Positions 27,435 through 40,800 of a DNA stretch of 60,000 nucleotides are shown piece by piece. Source of the stretch: Diphasiastrum complanatum (lineage: Eukaryota; Streptophyta; Lycopodiopsida; Lycopodiales; Lycopodiaceae); contig CM055102.1 in the NCBI GenBank assembly GCA_029204225.1, positions 39,323,014 to 39,383,013 on the forward strand, in the 5' to 3' direction. The first letter of the stretch is position 1. Every line of letters starts with the position of its first letter. A model generated the notes under the pieces. That model had not been told where the DNA came from. It ran no database searches and worked only from the letters and a program-made list of their open reading frames with translations. The translations under genes were made by a program, and so were the position numbers.

Positions 27435-30168
27435 CCCTTTTGTTCAGACTATTATTTGTTGCATGAAGAAGGCTATTCAAGTTCACAAGCTTTTACTTCT
27501 TATGATATGGCTACATGTAATGCTGATGGTCCTGATTCTAAAATATTTTGCCTAGTTGACTTGATGACAACCATGGATTGGATCAAGATCTATTTCGAAT
27601 TTCTTAAAATGAATGATACACTGACCTTGGTTGAAAAAATCTATATGGACCTTGCTAATTTTTCTGAATGTATTGCTATTGAAGAAAAGTACTGTAATTC
27701 GCATATTCGAAAGATTTTTTACTGTTTGAAAAAAGAAAATGGTGCCTTTGCTGCTGATACCCCTACTCATATTGATACATCTATCCCTCCTCACCCTTTG
27801 ACCTTTACCAAAGACCTTGATTAAGAAAGTGCCTCCCAGCTTGATTTTTTCTCTCAAGAAATCTATGAAACTGATAGCTTTTCTGCCTTTGAATACTGTC
27901 AATCTAAGAGTTGCCAAGTACCCTTGGTGCCTAGTCACACTATCAAACTAAAATCTGTTAAAACTGCGTACAAACTTCGGAGCCTTCCTTCCGTAAACTT
28001 TTTGGCACCCATTTCTATTGAATTATGGATTGTTCTTACCAATCTTACTGATGCTGAAGTCCAAGCTTGTAAACTTGCATCTCTGCACAAGAATCCTTCT
28101 TTTGACACTCCTATTGCCTTTGACATTGTCATAAAAATGATCAAATTTGAACCCATGAGATGTCCGGAGGTCAATGCGACTCGTAGGCGACAACTTGTGG
28201 TTAGAAGAGATGAAGGGAAGATGTTCTTGCATTTATGTTATTACAATAGATGCTTTGAGAGTTTAAATGTTAAACCACTTTATTCTGAAACATTACTACA
28301 TATATTTGGTCATATTGATGATATCTTTGAATATATTGTGTTTGGTTGGACTTGTTTTCCGCATTTAAGGCAAGATTGGTACAAGCTCTTTCATGTCTTT
28401 TATGACTTCAATATTGATGATATTCCTCCTTGTATTTGCTCGAACTCTAAATGCTCTAAAGGGTTGATTAATGAGAATTTTGGACATGTGATTTCTATGA
28501 ACACTGAAATTACTAGTAATAAATTTCTAAGGAACCACCTGAACAAAGGACTTAATCACATCCCTTTACGACAATCCAATATTAATGAGGTTGATTTGGA
28601 ACTATACCATGGATGGTTTAAACTGGCTAGATTTTTACCTACTGATCATAACAACATTTTTGAACCTGCCCTCATTTGCAAACAAGCTTTAATTGATTTC
28701 TTTAAAAAGACTAAATGGTTGCATGGTAGTTACATGACAAAAAATGACTTAAAGAATGCCATTGATGAACGGGACTGGATTACTACCAAGCTATATGTTA
28801 ATGGTGTGAATAAGGCCCAAGATAACCCTTGTTTCATGTGCATTTACTTTGCTAGAAATTTGGCTTTACAGAGACTATCTAGTCCTGACTTTGTCCCATT
28901 TCTAGAGATTGGTAGCAATACCATTGATAATGCAATGATGATTATTAGGCATACCTTTACTGAAATGATACCGGATTATCTTATAGGGAAAGAAGAATTA
29001 CCTTTTTTACTTTGTATTTTTAAAGCACATAAAAATGCCTTCAGATGGATTACAAATGCACATGACTACTATTTTTCAAAGGTGGCTGCATTCCTTTCTG
29101 GAGCTCTTGGTATTCTGTCACCTCTCCTTATGGAGGGTGCAGGCCTTAAGGCACACTCATACCGGAGCTACCTAAATGTCGATACCAACCTTTTTTGGCA
29201 GTGCAATTCATCCACTAAATTTTATCTTCACGTGCCAGATAAAATTACTTCTATGATGTCTACTGACATTTCCAAATGCTATGAAAATATTCCTGTTGAT
29301 GGCCCAAATGGGTTAAAAACGGTTATACATAAAATGATTTTATATGCATTCAAATTTTGCAAGAACAAAAATCTAGCTTATAAATGGAAACCTAGCAATG
29401 GGGAATTCAAATGGAAGTGGGTAAACAAACCTACTAGTAAATGGACTATTATTGATAATTTATTACACTGCCAATAGAATGATTTTCTGATTGATAATTG
29501 CATTGTGAGACTAGGTATTAGGACTTGGAAACAAGTATGTGGTATTCCTATGGGCTTTGCTTGTTCCATTGGTATCTGTCATTTTATGAGCTATGTTTTA
29601 TGAAAAGACTTGCCAAACTTGCCAATATAGAATATTTACGTGCTTTCAAGTATACCTTCTGGTACGTTGATGATATTTGCTTTATTAACAATCCGAATAC
29701 GCTCTTATTTCTGGATAAAAATCAACTGCGTACCAGTGATAATGTTAAATGGATCCACCCTTTGGAATATTTGACCATAAAAAATGAGGATACTTGTGAC
29801 AATATGTCAACTTTTTGAGTATTACTACTGCTTTTGATCCTATTTTAGGTGATTTCCATATGAAGAAGTTTGATAAAAGAAAGGAGCGTCCTTTTCATTT
29901 TTTTCAATACATCCACTTGGCATCCAGTAGACCAATTTTTAACTCGTATAAAGTTATTATTTCTCATATTATCGCTGCCATGTATTGTTGTAGCAATGAG
30001 GGTACTTTTATTACTAAAGTCAAAAACATCGTTATGGCATTCCGAAGGAATGGGTTTATGGTAAATAAGTTGTACGAGATCACCAACAATTTATTCTTAC
30101 ACGATTCTTTCCCTGGTTTGATGTTTGCATTACCAACCAACGTTGAATTTCTCTTAGTGGGCAGTTAG
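27435..30168 (+). pseudogene. Penelope-like reverse transcriptase, nearly complete
   Basis: One frame runs from 27435 to 29477 with a single TAA at 27822, passes a TAG at 29475, shifts once near 29570-29600 and once near 29815, and ends at 30168. An N-terminal domain carries a cysteine cluster CICSNSKCSK (28432) and GHVISMNTEI (28479). The RT follows: FKAHKNAFRWITNAHD (about 29013), DISKCYENIP (29262), GIPMGFACS (29547), YVDD (29663-29674) and FDKRKERPFHFF (about 29868), with a thumb resembling Penelope-like elements. The YVDD, the DKR block and the GIPMG motif together separate it from LINE, copia and gypsy RTs. No GIY-YIG endonuclease follows the RT. Two stops and two shifts make it inactive as it stands, though decay is light. 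Confidence 0.75.
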
Positions 30169-30204
30169 CACTCCATCTTAGGGGTGCTCACTGCCCCCTA
30201 AGAT
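30159..30204 (+). terminator. Two overlapping hairpins at the end of the Penelope-like ORF
   Basis: gggcagttagcac (30159-30171) pairs with gtgctcactgccc (30184-30196) at 12 of 13 positions. In addition atcttagggg (30175-30184) pairs perfectly with cccctaagat (30195-30204). The two stems share bases and exclude each other. The stop codon lies in the first stem. A 3'-end recognition or processing structure is possible; this label is an inference, not a known terminator. Confidence 0.4.
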
Positions 30205-30233
30205 ACCATGCTTACTGTGGGTACGATTGGTGG

Positions 30234-30482
<249 letters not shown>

Positions 30483-30504
30483 GCTCTTCAGAAGCGACTT
30501 ACAA

Positions 30505-31860
30505 CCAAAGCCTTAGTCAACAAAACACTCGAAGAGGTGTGGACAGTTCAAAACTTTCAGTAAGACATCTTTGAACTTTTGGTTGTATTGCTTTCGCATA
30601 GATTTCAATAAAACTTTGTAAGAAGCAATATATTATAGGTTATGAGTCTATCTTTGTTGGATACTTTTCGAATCATAAAGCTTGTAGGATCTACAATCCA
30701 ATGACTAATGAATATTACTTTTAGTATAGATTATGTCTTTCTTGAAGATTCGTTTGTCAACCTCAAGGGAAAGGAGAAAGTTACATATGTCGAATCAATT
30801 TTCAATATCTCCAATTTTCGATATCGCATCAATTTTAAATCCCGACTCTCCTCTAATCAATGTTTTGGAAGACAACTCGACACAGCCACAACAACAACAA
30901 CAACAACTATAAAAGCCAACTATTCGAAGATCAAATCAAAACAGATTTTCTCTCAACAAATTTATCGACAATGTTGTAGCCACATGTTACTTTGTCGAGG
31001 AGCCAATCAATTATTAGAAGCAGTTTATAGTCTAGATGTAGATCAATGGAAATCAGTGATGGACAAAGAGTATCAATCTCTTATAAAAAACTATACATGG
31101 ATTGTTACAGACCTGCCAGTGGGTAAAAAAGTCATGTCTTGCAAATGGGTTTATCGGTTCAACAAGAACAAAGCCAATGGATCAGTGGATCGATGGAAGG
31201 CAAGATTAGTCACCAGAGGTTTCTCACAAATCCCGAATGTTGATTATTTGGAAGCTTTCAGTCTCGTGGTCAAACATTCGTCGATTAGACTTTTAGTTTC
31301 ATTTGCAACAGTGGTAGATCTAGAGATTAATTAGGTGGATGTACAAATAGCATTTTTACATGTTGTTATCGAAAAAGACATTTATATGTCTCAACCCGAA
31401 GGCTACGAGTTGGAGGGAAACACCCATCAGGAATGCAAACTTCAAAAAGCTCTCTATGGGCTTAAATATTTGTCTCATGCATAGTTTCATTGAATCAATG
31501 AATTATTTATTCAACAAGGTTTTCTACGAAGTTAAGCTGATTGTAATGTCTACTACAAATAGTGAATCCATCTTTCGTTACCATTACATTATATGTTGAC
31601 GACATATTACTTTTTAGTAATGACCTTCGAATGTTGAAGGATCTCAAAAAGATGTTATCGAATGAATTTGATATGGCAGATTCAAAGAGGCCCATTTTTG
31701 CCTTGGTATACAAATTTTCAAAGATTGATTTACATCAATCAGCAAAGGTACAGTCTTAATTTGTTATTTAAACATCAAATGGTCAACTGTAAACTAGCCA
31801 AAACTCCAATGGATCCAAGTTCGAGATATTTGAAGGACCTGTGTCTCTAGTTTTTTGAAA
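30505..31860 (+). pseudogene. Copia A integrase end and reverse transcriptase
   Basis: It resumes with the integrase tail (TKALVNKTLEEVWT in one frame), then the RT: VMSCKWVYRFNKNKANGSVD, RWKARLVTRGFSQIPNVDYL, a stop at 31333 and VQIAFLHVVIEKDIYMSQPE. YVDDILLFSND follows in another frame (about 31592). Several stops and shifts are present. A (caa)n-like stretch near 30892 is a short simple repeat. Confidence 0.8.
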
Positions 31861-32262
31861 AAGTCGAATAGATGAAACAATATACTTTTTATTCTATTAT
31901 TGGTTCTCTCATGTATGCCATGATATGTACTAGACCTGACATTGCTTATTCAGTTAGTACACTAAGCCAATACATGTCAAATCCACTACATATTGCGGGG
32001 CCAAACCCGTAGCTCCATGTGGCACCTACAAGGTGGATAACAACGCATTCTGTTAGGGCTATGCCATCAACAACTATAAATAGATCATTAGATCAATTCA
32101 TTTTATTATTATCAACAATCCTCAACAATTTCAGTAGTTGTTCATCAAAAGTATTCATTCATTTTTCTTCTCCTCTATGTTTTGCCATAGGCGTAGACTG
32201 ATCATTAATAAGCTAGCACAATTACAGCTTGTGTAAGAGCGGAATTTATAACAAAATTATAT
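31861..32262 (+). pseudogene. Copia A RNase H remnant
   Basis: SLMYAMICTRPDIAYSV (about 31910) is the RT/RNase H connection typical of copia. A deletion and shifts follow, and weak C-terminal similarity reaches the 3' LTR. Confidence 0.65.
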
Positions 32263-32604
32263 CCATTATTATTATAGTGCAATCAAAGTAGACAACGAAT
32301 GTATTTTCATCATCTAACAATACAAACTACATTCGACAATTCGACACGACTTGTCTTGTTATCCTATTTTTGTTATTCATGCTATTATGATATGAGTTCT
32401 GATAATTGGCAAGGAAGCGATCTTTTTATATCGTTCATTTTTTTCATTTGTGAATGATAATAAGTTGTGTTTATGGTGCTATTGAATTGGTTTTGTTATG
32501 ACATTAACTATTGTTTTTACTATCGACTACTTTCGTTGTCGAACTTTTAATCGATATTGTTGTCGAATAGTTATTTGACTGATATACAACTTATTTTTTC
32601 AACA
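32263..32604 (+). mobile_element. Copia A 3' LTR
   Basis: Partner of 23080-23432. It ends ttcaaca at 32604. The five bases after it (taaag) resemble the five before the TG of the 5' copy (tatag) at four positions, which may be the target duplication. Confidence 0.75.
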
Positions 32605-32830
32605 TAAAGAGCATCATTGATAAGTTGAGACAAATCATCATTAAATAAGATGTTAATTGTCCCTTTGTCTTTGATATTGTGTGAGCTAGAGTCTCCAAGA
32701 TAAATCGAATTGCCATGCTGCAAAGAAGAAAATTGTTTGAACCAATCTCGTTGAGATGTCATATGTTGAGTTGCATATGAGTCAAGATACCAGCAATCAG
32801 AATATGATATATTGTTTGATTATGCCATAA
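32605..32830 (-). pseudogene. Copia protease fragment, minus strand
   Basis: Reads FKQFSSLQHGNSIYLGDSSS, then IKDKGTINILFNDDLSQL, preceded by CWYLDSYATQHMTSQRDW in the same strand. This is the copia protease/GAG-pre-integrase boundary, with the catalytic DSG changed to DSY. It is an independent copy, opposite in strand to copia A and C. Confidence 0.7.
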
Positions 32831-33340
32831 CCAACTTAGGTGTGGTTGGTCTCCAGGAGCACCAGTAACTGCAACATGAACTTGCTGGCTATTTCATGCA
32901 ATAATCCTACTTGCTACGAGCTTTACCAAATTCCTTCCAGACGACCCGAACATTGCTAGCAAAAGATCCAGAGATGACTCTTGAAAAGACAATGATCGAG
33001 ATTTGAGAAGAAGTCGAAGCTCGTGAGCATCTTGATCACAAATATGCCTCTGATCGGGCTCTCTACAACAATAAAGAGAAGCTGAAGAAGCAGTTCAAGC
33101 CTAAGAGGGAGTCAGACCGAAAGCATGACTGAGACCAACAGACAAAGGGAGCCAGCAAAGGCAAATGGAAGAACAAAGAAAAGCCAAGACAATAAAATAG
33201 CGAAAAGAAAGCATGTGTGAGATGCAAACGCAAAGGACATACAATCAATTTGTGTTGGCTGAACCCGGAGATAGAATGCATTCATTGCCACAAGAAAGGT
33301 CATGCAGTCATGGATTGCTACCATGATCCGAGAAACAAGT
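32831..33340 (+). pseudogene. Copia C gag C-terminus with two zinc knuckles
   Basis: A charged linker (LKKQFKPKRESDRKHD) leads to two CCHC knuckles in one frame: CVRCKRKGHTINLC (33214-33255) and CIHCHKKGHAVMDC (33277-33318). Zinc knuckles bind the element RNA during packaging. No LTR, PBS or gag core lies upstream, so copia C is truncated on the 5' side. Confidence 0.78.
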
Positions 33341-33474
33341 AGCCTCGAGGCAAACGGGAGAACAACAACAATTCATCCTACGTCGAAGAGCTCGAAAGCT
33401 CAAAGATGGGCAAAGAAAGGTCGAACAATGGTAATTCGATAGTCTATCTATGTATAAATGTGTCTGCAGCCTCA

Positions 33475-34056
33475 ACATTTGACACACAAGAGGTCATCCT
33501 TGATTCAAGAGCAACCTCTCACTTCATTACATCCAGACGAATATGTTTAACTTCTGAAGTACATATCCATCCAGATACATAGTTCTTGGAGACAGATCAA
33601 CACATCAAGTGAATGGCATTGCTTCGCTATGGCTTAACACAAATGACAAAGACTGATGATTAGACGATGTTCTATTCGTATCCACACTACAACAGGACTT
33701 GCTCTCAGCTGCAAGAGTAGTAGACATTGGGATGCGTGTGACATTTTCAAACAAAACATGCAATGTTGTTGATGCCAGCACCAGCACCTCTCACTTCATT
33801 ACATCTAGACGAATATGTCTGACTTCCAAAATACATATCCATCCAGATACATAGTTCTTGGAGACAGATCAACACATCAAGTGAATGGCATTGGTTCGCT
33901 GTGGCTTAACACAAATGACAAAGACTAATGATTAGACGATGTTCTATTCGTATCCACACTATAGTAGAACTTGCTCTCAGTTGCAAGAGTAGTAGACATT
34001 AAGATGCATGTGACATTTTCAAACGAAACATGCAATGTCGGTGATGCTAGCACCAA
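33475..34056 (+). pseudogene. Copia C protease with 272-bp tandem duplication
   Basis: VILDSRATSHF (about 33495) is the protease active-site block with glycine replaced by arginine. The sequence from cctctcacttcattacatc at 33515 repeats at 33787 with a 272-bp period and about 93 percent identity by eye. Both copies carry stops. Confidence 0.8.
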
Positions 34057-35000
34057 CACACTTGTTACACAAGGAAGACGAAAATGAAACTTGTATCATT
34101 TGAAGGTGCACCTACCAGTAGATCAAGCAAACCAATCTCATGAATAGATAGATGTTCTATGGCACAAAAGACTATGCCACTTGATCCCAATGGCATTGTA
34201 TCAGACAAGCCAGCATGGAGTTATCTCAACAACTTGGGATGCGTGCATGAAAGGGAAGATGTTTTGAACTCTTTTTACAAAGGACTCCTTCAAAACGACA
34301 AAGATTTTGGAGCTGGTACATTTGGACATCTGCGGACCTTTCGACGGAATTTTAGTAGGAGACTCGAAATACTACATCACCTTCATTGACGACTACAACA
34401 AGTTCGCCAGAGTCTACTTCATACCCAACAAATCGAAAGCACTCGACAAGTTCACAGAGTATGTGAACTGGGCAGAAGATGCGGAGAATACATCTCGAAC
34501 CACTTCGTTGACTTCTGCAACGATCGAGGAATCCTTCACAGAAGGACTGCATCCTATACACCACAACACAGTGGTGTTGTTGAAAGGAAGAACAGGACAC
34601 CCATGGAAGTCACAAGTTGCATGATGGCCTATTCAAAGGCACCAAGAGTGCTTTGGGTTGTAGCAGTAGCTACAGCCGCCTACATCCAGAATAGGATAGG
34701 CAAATCTGGTGTTCCTCACACGACACCACACAAACTATTGTGGGGTAGAAAGTCCAATCTGACGCACGTTCGGATATTTGGCTATGTAGCTTATGCACAC
34801 GTTCCAGACAAGCTTCAAAAGAAGCTCGATGAGAAAGTCAAACAAGGATACCTCATCAGGTATGACAAACCATTCATCATACTACATGATCTATATGCTA
34901 GAGACAAATCAAGTGAAGATAGTCAGAGACGTCAAGTTCGATGAAATCAAAACAATGGTCGAGGATGATTCAGCGTGCTATGAAGTCTTAGGAAAGTAGT
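34057..35000 (+). pseudogene. Copia C integrase
   Basis: HLDICGPFDGILVGDSKYYI carries the first catalytic aspartate, followed by FIDDYNKFARVYFIPNKS. The second aspartate block is lost at a shift near 34480, and the glutamate block (HSGVVERKNRT) is readable in another frame near 34570. The C-terminal part ATAAYIQNRIGK and HVRIFGYVAYAHVPDK follows in the frame from 34603. Confidence 0.8.
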
Positions 35001-36110
35001 AATACAACCTGCCAACCATGACAGAGGGAGCAGAACTCGAACACTCAGACGAAGATGTTCGAATTCCACATCATTGTGAGCGACGAATCAAATGAAGAAA
35101 GGACAACAAGCATGCCTGTAGCTAGAACGCCTATAAATTGAAATGGTTCTGGACCAAGCTGAAGAGACGAAGGCAAGGACATTGCAGTACCTGAAGAATC
35201 TCCCAGGAGATCAACGAGAGAACAAAGAGCGCTAACCAGATTTGTGTTAGGCAGCTCAGCTTTGACATCTGAAGAGTTTTGTGGATTCAATGGTGAACCA
35301 CAAACATTTAAGGAAGCCATCCACAGTCCAGACAAGGACAAATGGATCCAATCCATAAATGAGGAGATCGAATCCATGAAGAAGAATGAGGTGTGGACAC
35401 TTCAGCCAATACCTGACAAGCGAAAGATAATGTAATGCAAATGGGTATACAAACTAAAGTATGAACCACATGAAAATGTTTTGAGGTACAAAGCCAGACT
35501 TGTAGCGAAGGAATTTTCTCAAAAGTACGACATCGACTACACTGAGACCTTCACTCCAGTGGTGAAACATGCATCCTTACGCCTATTGTTTGCATATGCA
35601 GCCACCTATGACCTCAAGATTCACATAGTTGATGAGAAAACAACATTTTTACATGGCGAATTAGACGAAGAAGTCTATATGGACCAGCCTCCGGGTTACA
35701 TTTGTGAATCACTTCCCACATATGCCTGTCGAATGCATCGAAGTATCTACGGATTGAAGCAATTCGCATGACAATGGTACAAGAAGAAGGATCATGCCCT
35801 ATGATCCTTAGGCTTCGAGCCATTGATGGCTAATTCCAATGTTTATATAAGGATCACATATGGGGAGATCATCGTTGTTGGTGTGTACGTGGACGACACA
35901 CTGATACTTTGCAAAAGCAAAGAGCTAATTGTCGAAGTGAAAAATGACATCTCGAAACATTTCGAGATAACAGACTTAGGAGAAGCCAAATATTATCTAG
36001 GCTTGCAAATCAACCACGACTATGACGAAGGAAAGCTGTACCTTCATCAGTCCAGGTACATCCAGAAGATCATGATTTCGGGATGACAGATTGCAAAGGG
36101 GTAAACACCC
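35001..36110 (+). pseudogene. Copia C reverse transcriptase
   Basis: WIQSINEEIESMKKNEVWTL, one TAA, CKWVYKLKYEP, YKARLVAKEFSQKYDIDYTE, EEVYMDQPPGY and YGLKQFA, another stop, then VVGVYVDDTLILCKS (YVDD intact, about 35886) and ITDLGEAKYYLGLQI. Only a handful of stops interrupt about 370 codons, so it is less decayed than copia A. Confidence 0.85.
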
Positions 36111-36655
36111 CAATGCTTGCAGGAACAATTATGACAAACGAAGATTGTCGGAAGACTGGCGAAGAAAAGGAGACAATGTAGCACATGCCTTACAGGAGGC
36201 TGATTGGATTACTGATGTATCCAGCAGATAACACACACCCCAGCATTTCTTATGTTGTGTTTAGGATGAGCCAGTTCAGCATAAACCCAAGCGCTGGACA
36301 CACTAGACGATTGCCAAACAAATCCTACACTACCTTTAGAAGATGAAGGATTTCGGGCTGTGTTACTCTCGCGATGCTGGGTTCCAGATGCACTCCTGCA
36401 ATGATGCAAGTTGGGCATCACTCAAGGACAACTACAAAAGGTCTCAAGAGGGTGCACCATTGCAGCAAATGCAACAATTCTCTAGGTCATCAAGAAGTAG
36501 ACAATCACAACTTAGTCATCCTGCGAAGCAGAATATGTCACAGCTGCGAAGATGGCCAACAAAATCACATGGCTCAAACAACTCCTCGACGGACTGGGTG
36601 AAAGCACTTAAGAGCCTCTAGTCTTGTAGATGGACAATACTTCCGCCATATACTT
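36111..36655 (+). pseudogene. Copia C RNase H, first part (interrupted by copia D)
   Basis: YRRLIGLLMYPADNTHPSIS and, in shifted frames, CYSRDAGFQMHSCNDASWAS are the copia RNase H region. It breaks at 36655, where the LTR of copia D begins, and resumes at 45769. Confidence 0.8.
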
Positions 36656-37743
<1,088 letters not shown>

Positions 37744-39304
37744 CCCCCGTTAAGCTTAACTCCTAGGATCATAAATGAAATTAAGCAAGCTACATAATGC
37801 AACATGCTTTTCTCTTCACAATGGCTTAGTCAAGATATTAGCCAACATACTGGCAATAGGACAATAACTTAATTCAGCATCTTTATTCTAAAATTTCTCT
37901 CTAAGAAAATGAAATTGAACTTCAATGTATTTAGTTCTAGAGTGAGTTCGTGGGTTCCAAGATAGAGCAATGTAGCTCTGATTGTCACAATAGAGTATAA
38001 TTGGACTGATTTGAGAGGTCATAAGATCCTGAAGCAATCTTTTGAGCTAGATAATTTTCTTCACTGTAGAGGTAGCTGCGACATATTCAGATTATGTGGA
38101 TGACAAGGAAATGCATTTTTGCTTTCGACTATTCCACGAAATGGGTCCTCTTGCTAGGAAGCAAAGATAGCTAGATGTGGATTTTCTTGTGTCCACATTA
38201 CTAGCCCAATTAGAGTCTAAATAAGTAAGTAATGTCAAAACATCCTTTGTATTTCCATTATAACACAAAGCATAGTGCTTAGTGGCTTGAAAGTATCTTA
38301 GTACTTTGAGTAGAGCCTTCTAGTGAGGTAGGCCGAGATTTGACATAAATTGTGACAATGTGCTGATTGTAAATGCTAGATCAGGTATGGTGTAGCCCAT
38401 GGCATACATGATCGATCCAACTATCGACTGATAGGGGTGGTTGCACATATGTGTCTTCTCAACATCAGTTTTCGGGCACATATCCTTTGACAGTTTGAAT
38501 CATGGGTCCGTAGGCGAGTCTATTGACTTGCAATTTTCTATGCCATACATGTAGAGTACACTGGTTAGATACCTTTCTTGAATTAACATAGTACTTTTCT
38601 TTGCCCTGTCCCTAGTTATCTCGATTCCCAAAAGATAGTGCATAGGGCCAGAATTAGTCATTTCGAATTTCTTCGACAAAAGAGTCTTTACCTTGTGAAG
38701 CAACTGATTTGAATTGTTGAGGATCAATGATTCATCAACATATAGAGCTATTATGACATAGCTTGAGCCTTTGTGTTTGAGATAAACACTAGAGTCAGCT
38801 GAGTTCGAGATGAAGTCATGCTGCAACAAGAATCGATTGATTCTATCAAACTAGGTCCTTGGAGCTTGCTTTAGCCCGTAGAGAGCTTTCTGCAGCTTAC
38901 ATTCTTCTTGTTCTTGGCCTTTAATGATGTAGTCTTCAAGTTGATAGATATAGATGTCTTCTCGTATATTCTCATTCCTAAAGGCTGTCTGAACATCCAT
39001 CTAGTGAACTTTCAGATATTCGGTAGTTGCGAAGACGAATAATGATCGAATTGACTGAAGTCTTATGATTGGACTGTATATCTCAATGTAGTCAATCTCG
39101 TAGGTTTGTTCGCAACCTTTGATGACTAGTCAAGCTTTCCATCTGGCTATTGAATCATCTAGATTGAGCTTCAACTTGAAGATCCACTTAGTGTCAATGA
39201 TCTTTACATCTATAGGAGCTTGGACAAGATTGTTGGATCTACTCCTCCTACTCTCGTAAATCCCAATTTTTAATCTGCCTCCATTCATGCTGCATATTTA
39301 CTAA
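37744..39304 (-). pseudogene. Copia D reverse transcriptase and RNase H
   Basis: Read on the minus strand: IIDTKWIFKLKLNLDDSIAR, EIDYIEIYSPI, ECKLQKALYGLKQAPR, IIALYVDESLILNNSN (catalytic YVDD changed to YVDE, about 38715-38745) and MHYLLGIEITRDRAKKSTML. RNase H follows with LSWNPRTHSRTKYIEVQFHF and a C-terminal ADIFTKP-like block (ANILTKPL). Scattered stops are present. The upstream end is cut by the copia B LTR at 39305. Confidence 0.8.
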
Positions 39305-40242
39305 TGTTGTCACGCAGTCTGTATTTTTACACGCAAATTTGCACAAACGAAGAAAATCAAATGAATCGTGACACTGTGTTCTTACACAGGTTATGGTGAC
39401 AGGCAAAAAGGGGACACTACTTTACTGAATGCCAAAAGTGCCCTAAAAGCTAAGGCACCCTATAAATCTTATCCTAAGGCCATTCGTAAGAGTGACGCAC
39501 TTTCGCATCATCACCAACGTCACACCCTTTCCACGCTCACCCTATGCAGTTGCGCTAACAGATTGGACAACAATTGCAACCACCCACGATCTCTTACATA
39601 CAACACATCCACTATATACTTTCACATATGCACACCTGTAATATTATGTATATATTGGATACCATCTGTGTATTCATAGACGTGAGACATGAGATAAACA
39701 ATGTATGAAGAGATAAAGAGAGACTAGGAGAAGAGGTTTGATTCCTCATTATAGATAGAAATAAGTTGTGTAGGGCACGTGGTTTTGTCCGCTACTGTCT
39801 TGTGTACTACCGCATTATTGACTTGTATACTTGATATACTTAATCTAATACAGTTCATTTGTTTTGTGTTCAAATTTGTGTCAATATTGCTATGCTTATT
39901 CTTCATTCTGTCTGATCTTTCTAGTTGCTCTTTCTGGTAATAGACGATTAACTTTTAGTCTTGTCTTTTGCGAATAATTCGTGACTAATTATCAGTTGAA
40001 CACAGTCTAGCTCTTCGCGAATCATTCGCGACAGATAATTTTTCTTGCGATTCGCGACAAATTATTCATCTAGCACTTCATACATTAAACGTTTGGCTAC
40101 GTAATCTGGCGTGGTCATGCTTAGGGAGAGAGTCAAACAATTCATTCCGTTGCGCACAAACATTTTCTGTTTGAGTTCGTTTCTTGTTCGAGTTTGTTTC
40201 TTATTTGTGTTCGTCATTTATTCTCCCCTCTCTCTCCCAACA
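39305..40242 (+). mobile_element. Copia B 5' LTR
   Basis: Begins TGTTGTCACGCAG and ends CTCTCCCAACA with matching inverted termini, directly followed by a PBS. About 938 bp. It contains a cluster of TTCGCGA-like words at 39965-40065, which may be a promoter or enhancer repeat. No second copy is present in the window, so the 3' half of the element is missing. Confidence 0.75.
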
Positions 40243-40254
40243 TGGTATCAGAGC
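40243..40254 (+). promoter_or_regulatory. Copia B primer-binding site (tRNA-Met)
   Basis: tggtatcagagc directly after the LTR, complementary to initiator tRNA-Met. Confidence 0.92.
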
Positions 40255-40392
40255 AATCCTTATAGCTTGATTGGCCTCCATAGTACAAGACTCTACTAGT
40301 CGATAGAGTAATTCTTTTCTTGTTCTGTATTTGTCAGTATCAGATTTTCATACTTAAGTCACATTAATCAATTCAAGAACCTGCTAAGACAA

Positions 40393-40800
40393 ATGGCCGC
40401 TGTCGCATCTATCATAGACGATCAAGACGCAGTGATGCAACTGCTTACAAGCTTGTCAAGTTCTTACAACAGTTGGGTGATGATCATCACGACTCATCCA
40501 GAATTGACTCTTTCAAGAGTCATCACTATGTTGTTTTAGGAAGACACGCGGAGGAACGAAGCCTAAAGTTTCTCAGCTGATTCTCACGCCTTCTACACCA
40601 ACAAGAGCACGACAAAGCAGAAGAAGAAGAAAGGACCGAAGCAATCAAAGCCAGACCAGAAACCAGCTCAGCACAAGGAACAGTCGAATCTGCAGACGAA
40701 AAAGAAGCTATTCTAGAGATACTACAAACGAAACAACCACGAAATACAAGACTGTCGAATACTTCAAGCGAAGAAGAACAACAAAGGGCAGTCGAATCAA
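40393..40800 (+). pseudogene. Copia B gag, N-terminal core deleted
   Basis: The ATG at 40393 is followed within ten codons by DDQDAVMQLLTSLSSSYNSW and then ITTHPELTLSRVITMLF, which is the C-terminal half of the capsid domain. The first half is absent although the leader and PBS are intact. A lysine-rich linker and a degenerate zinc-knuckle remnant (NNHEIQDCRIL) follow. Two stops are present. Confidence 0.7.
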
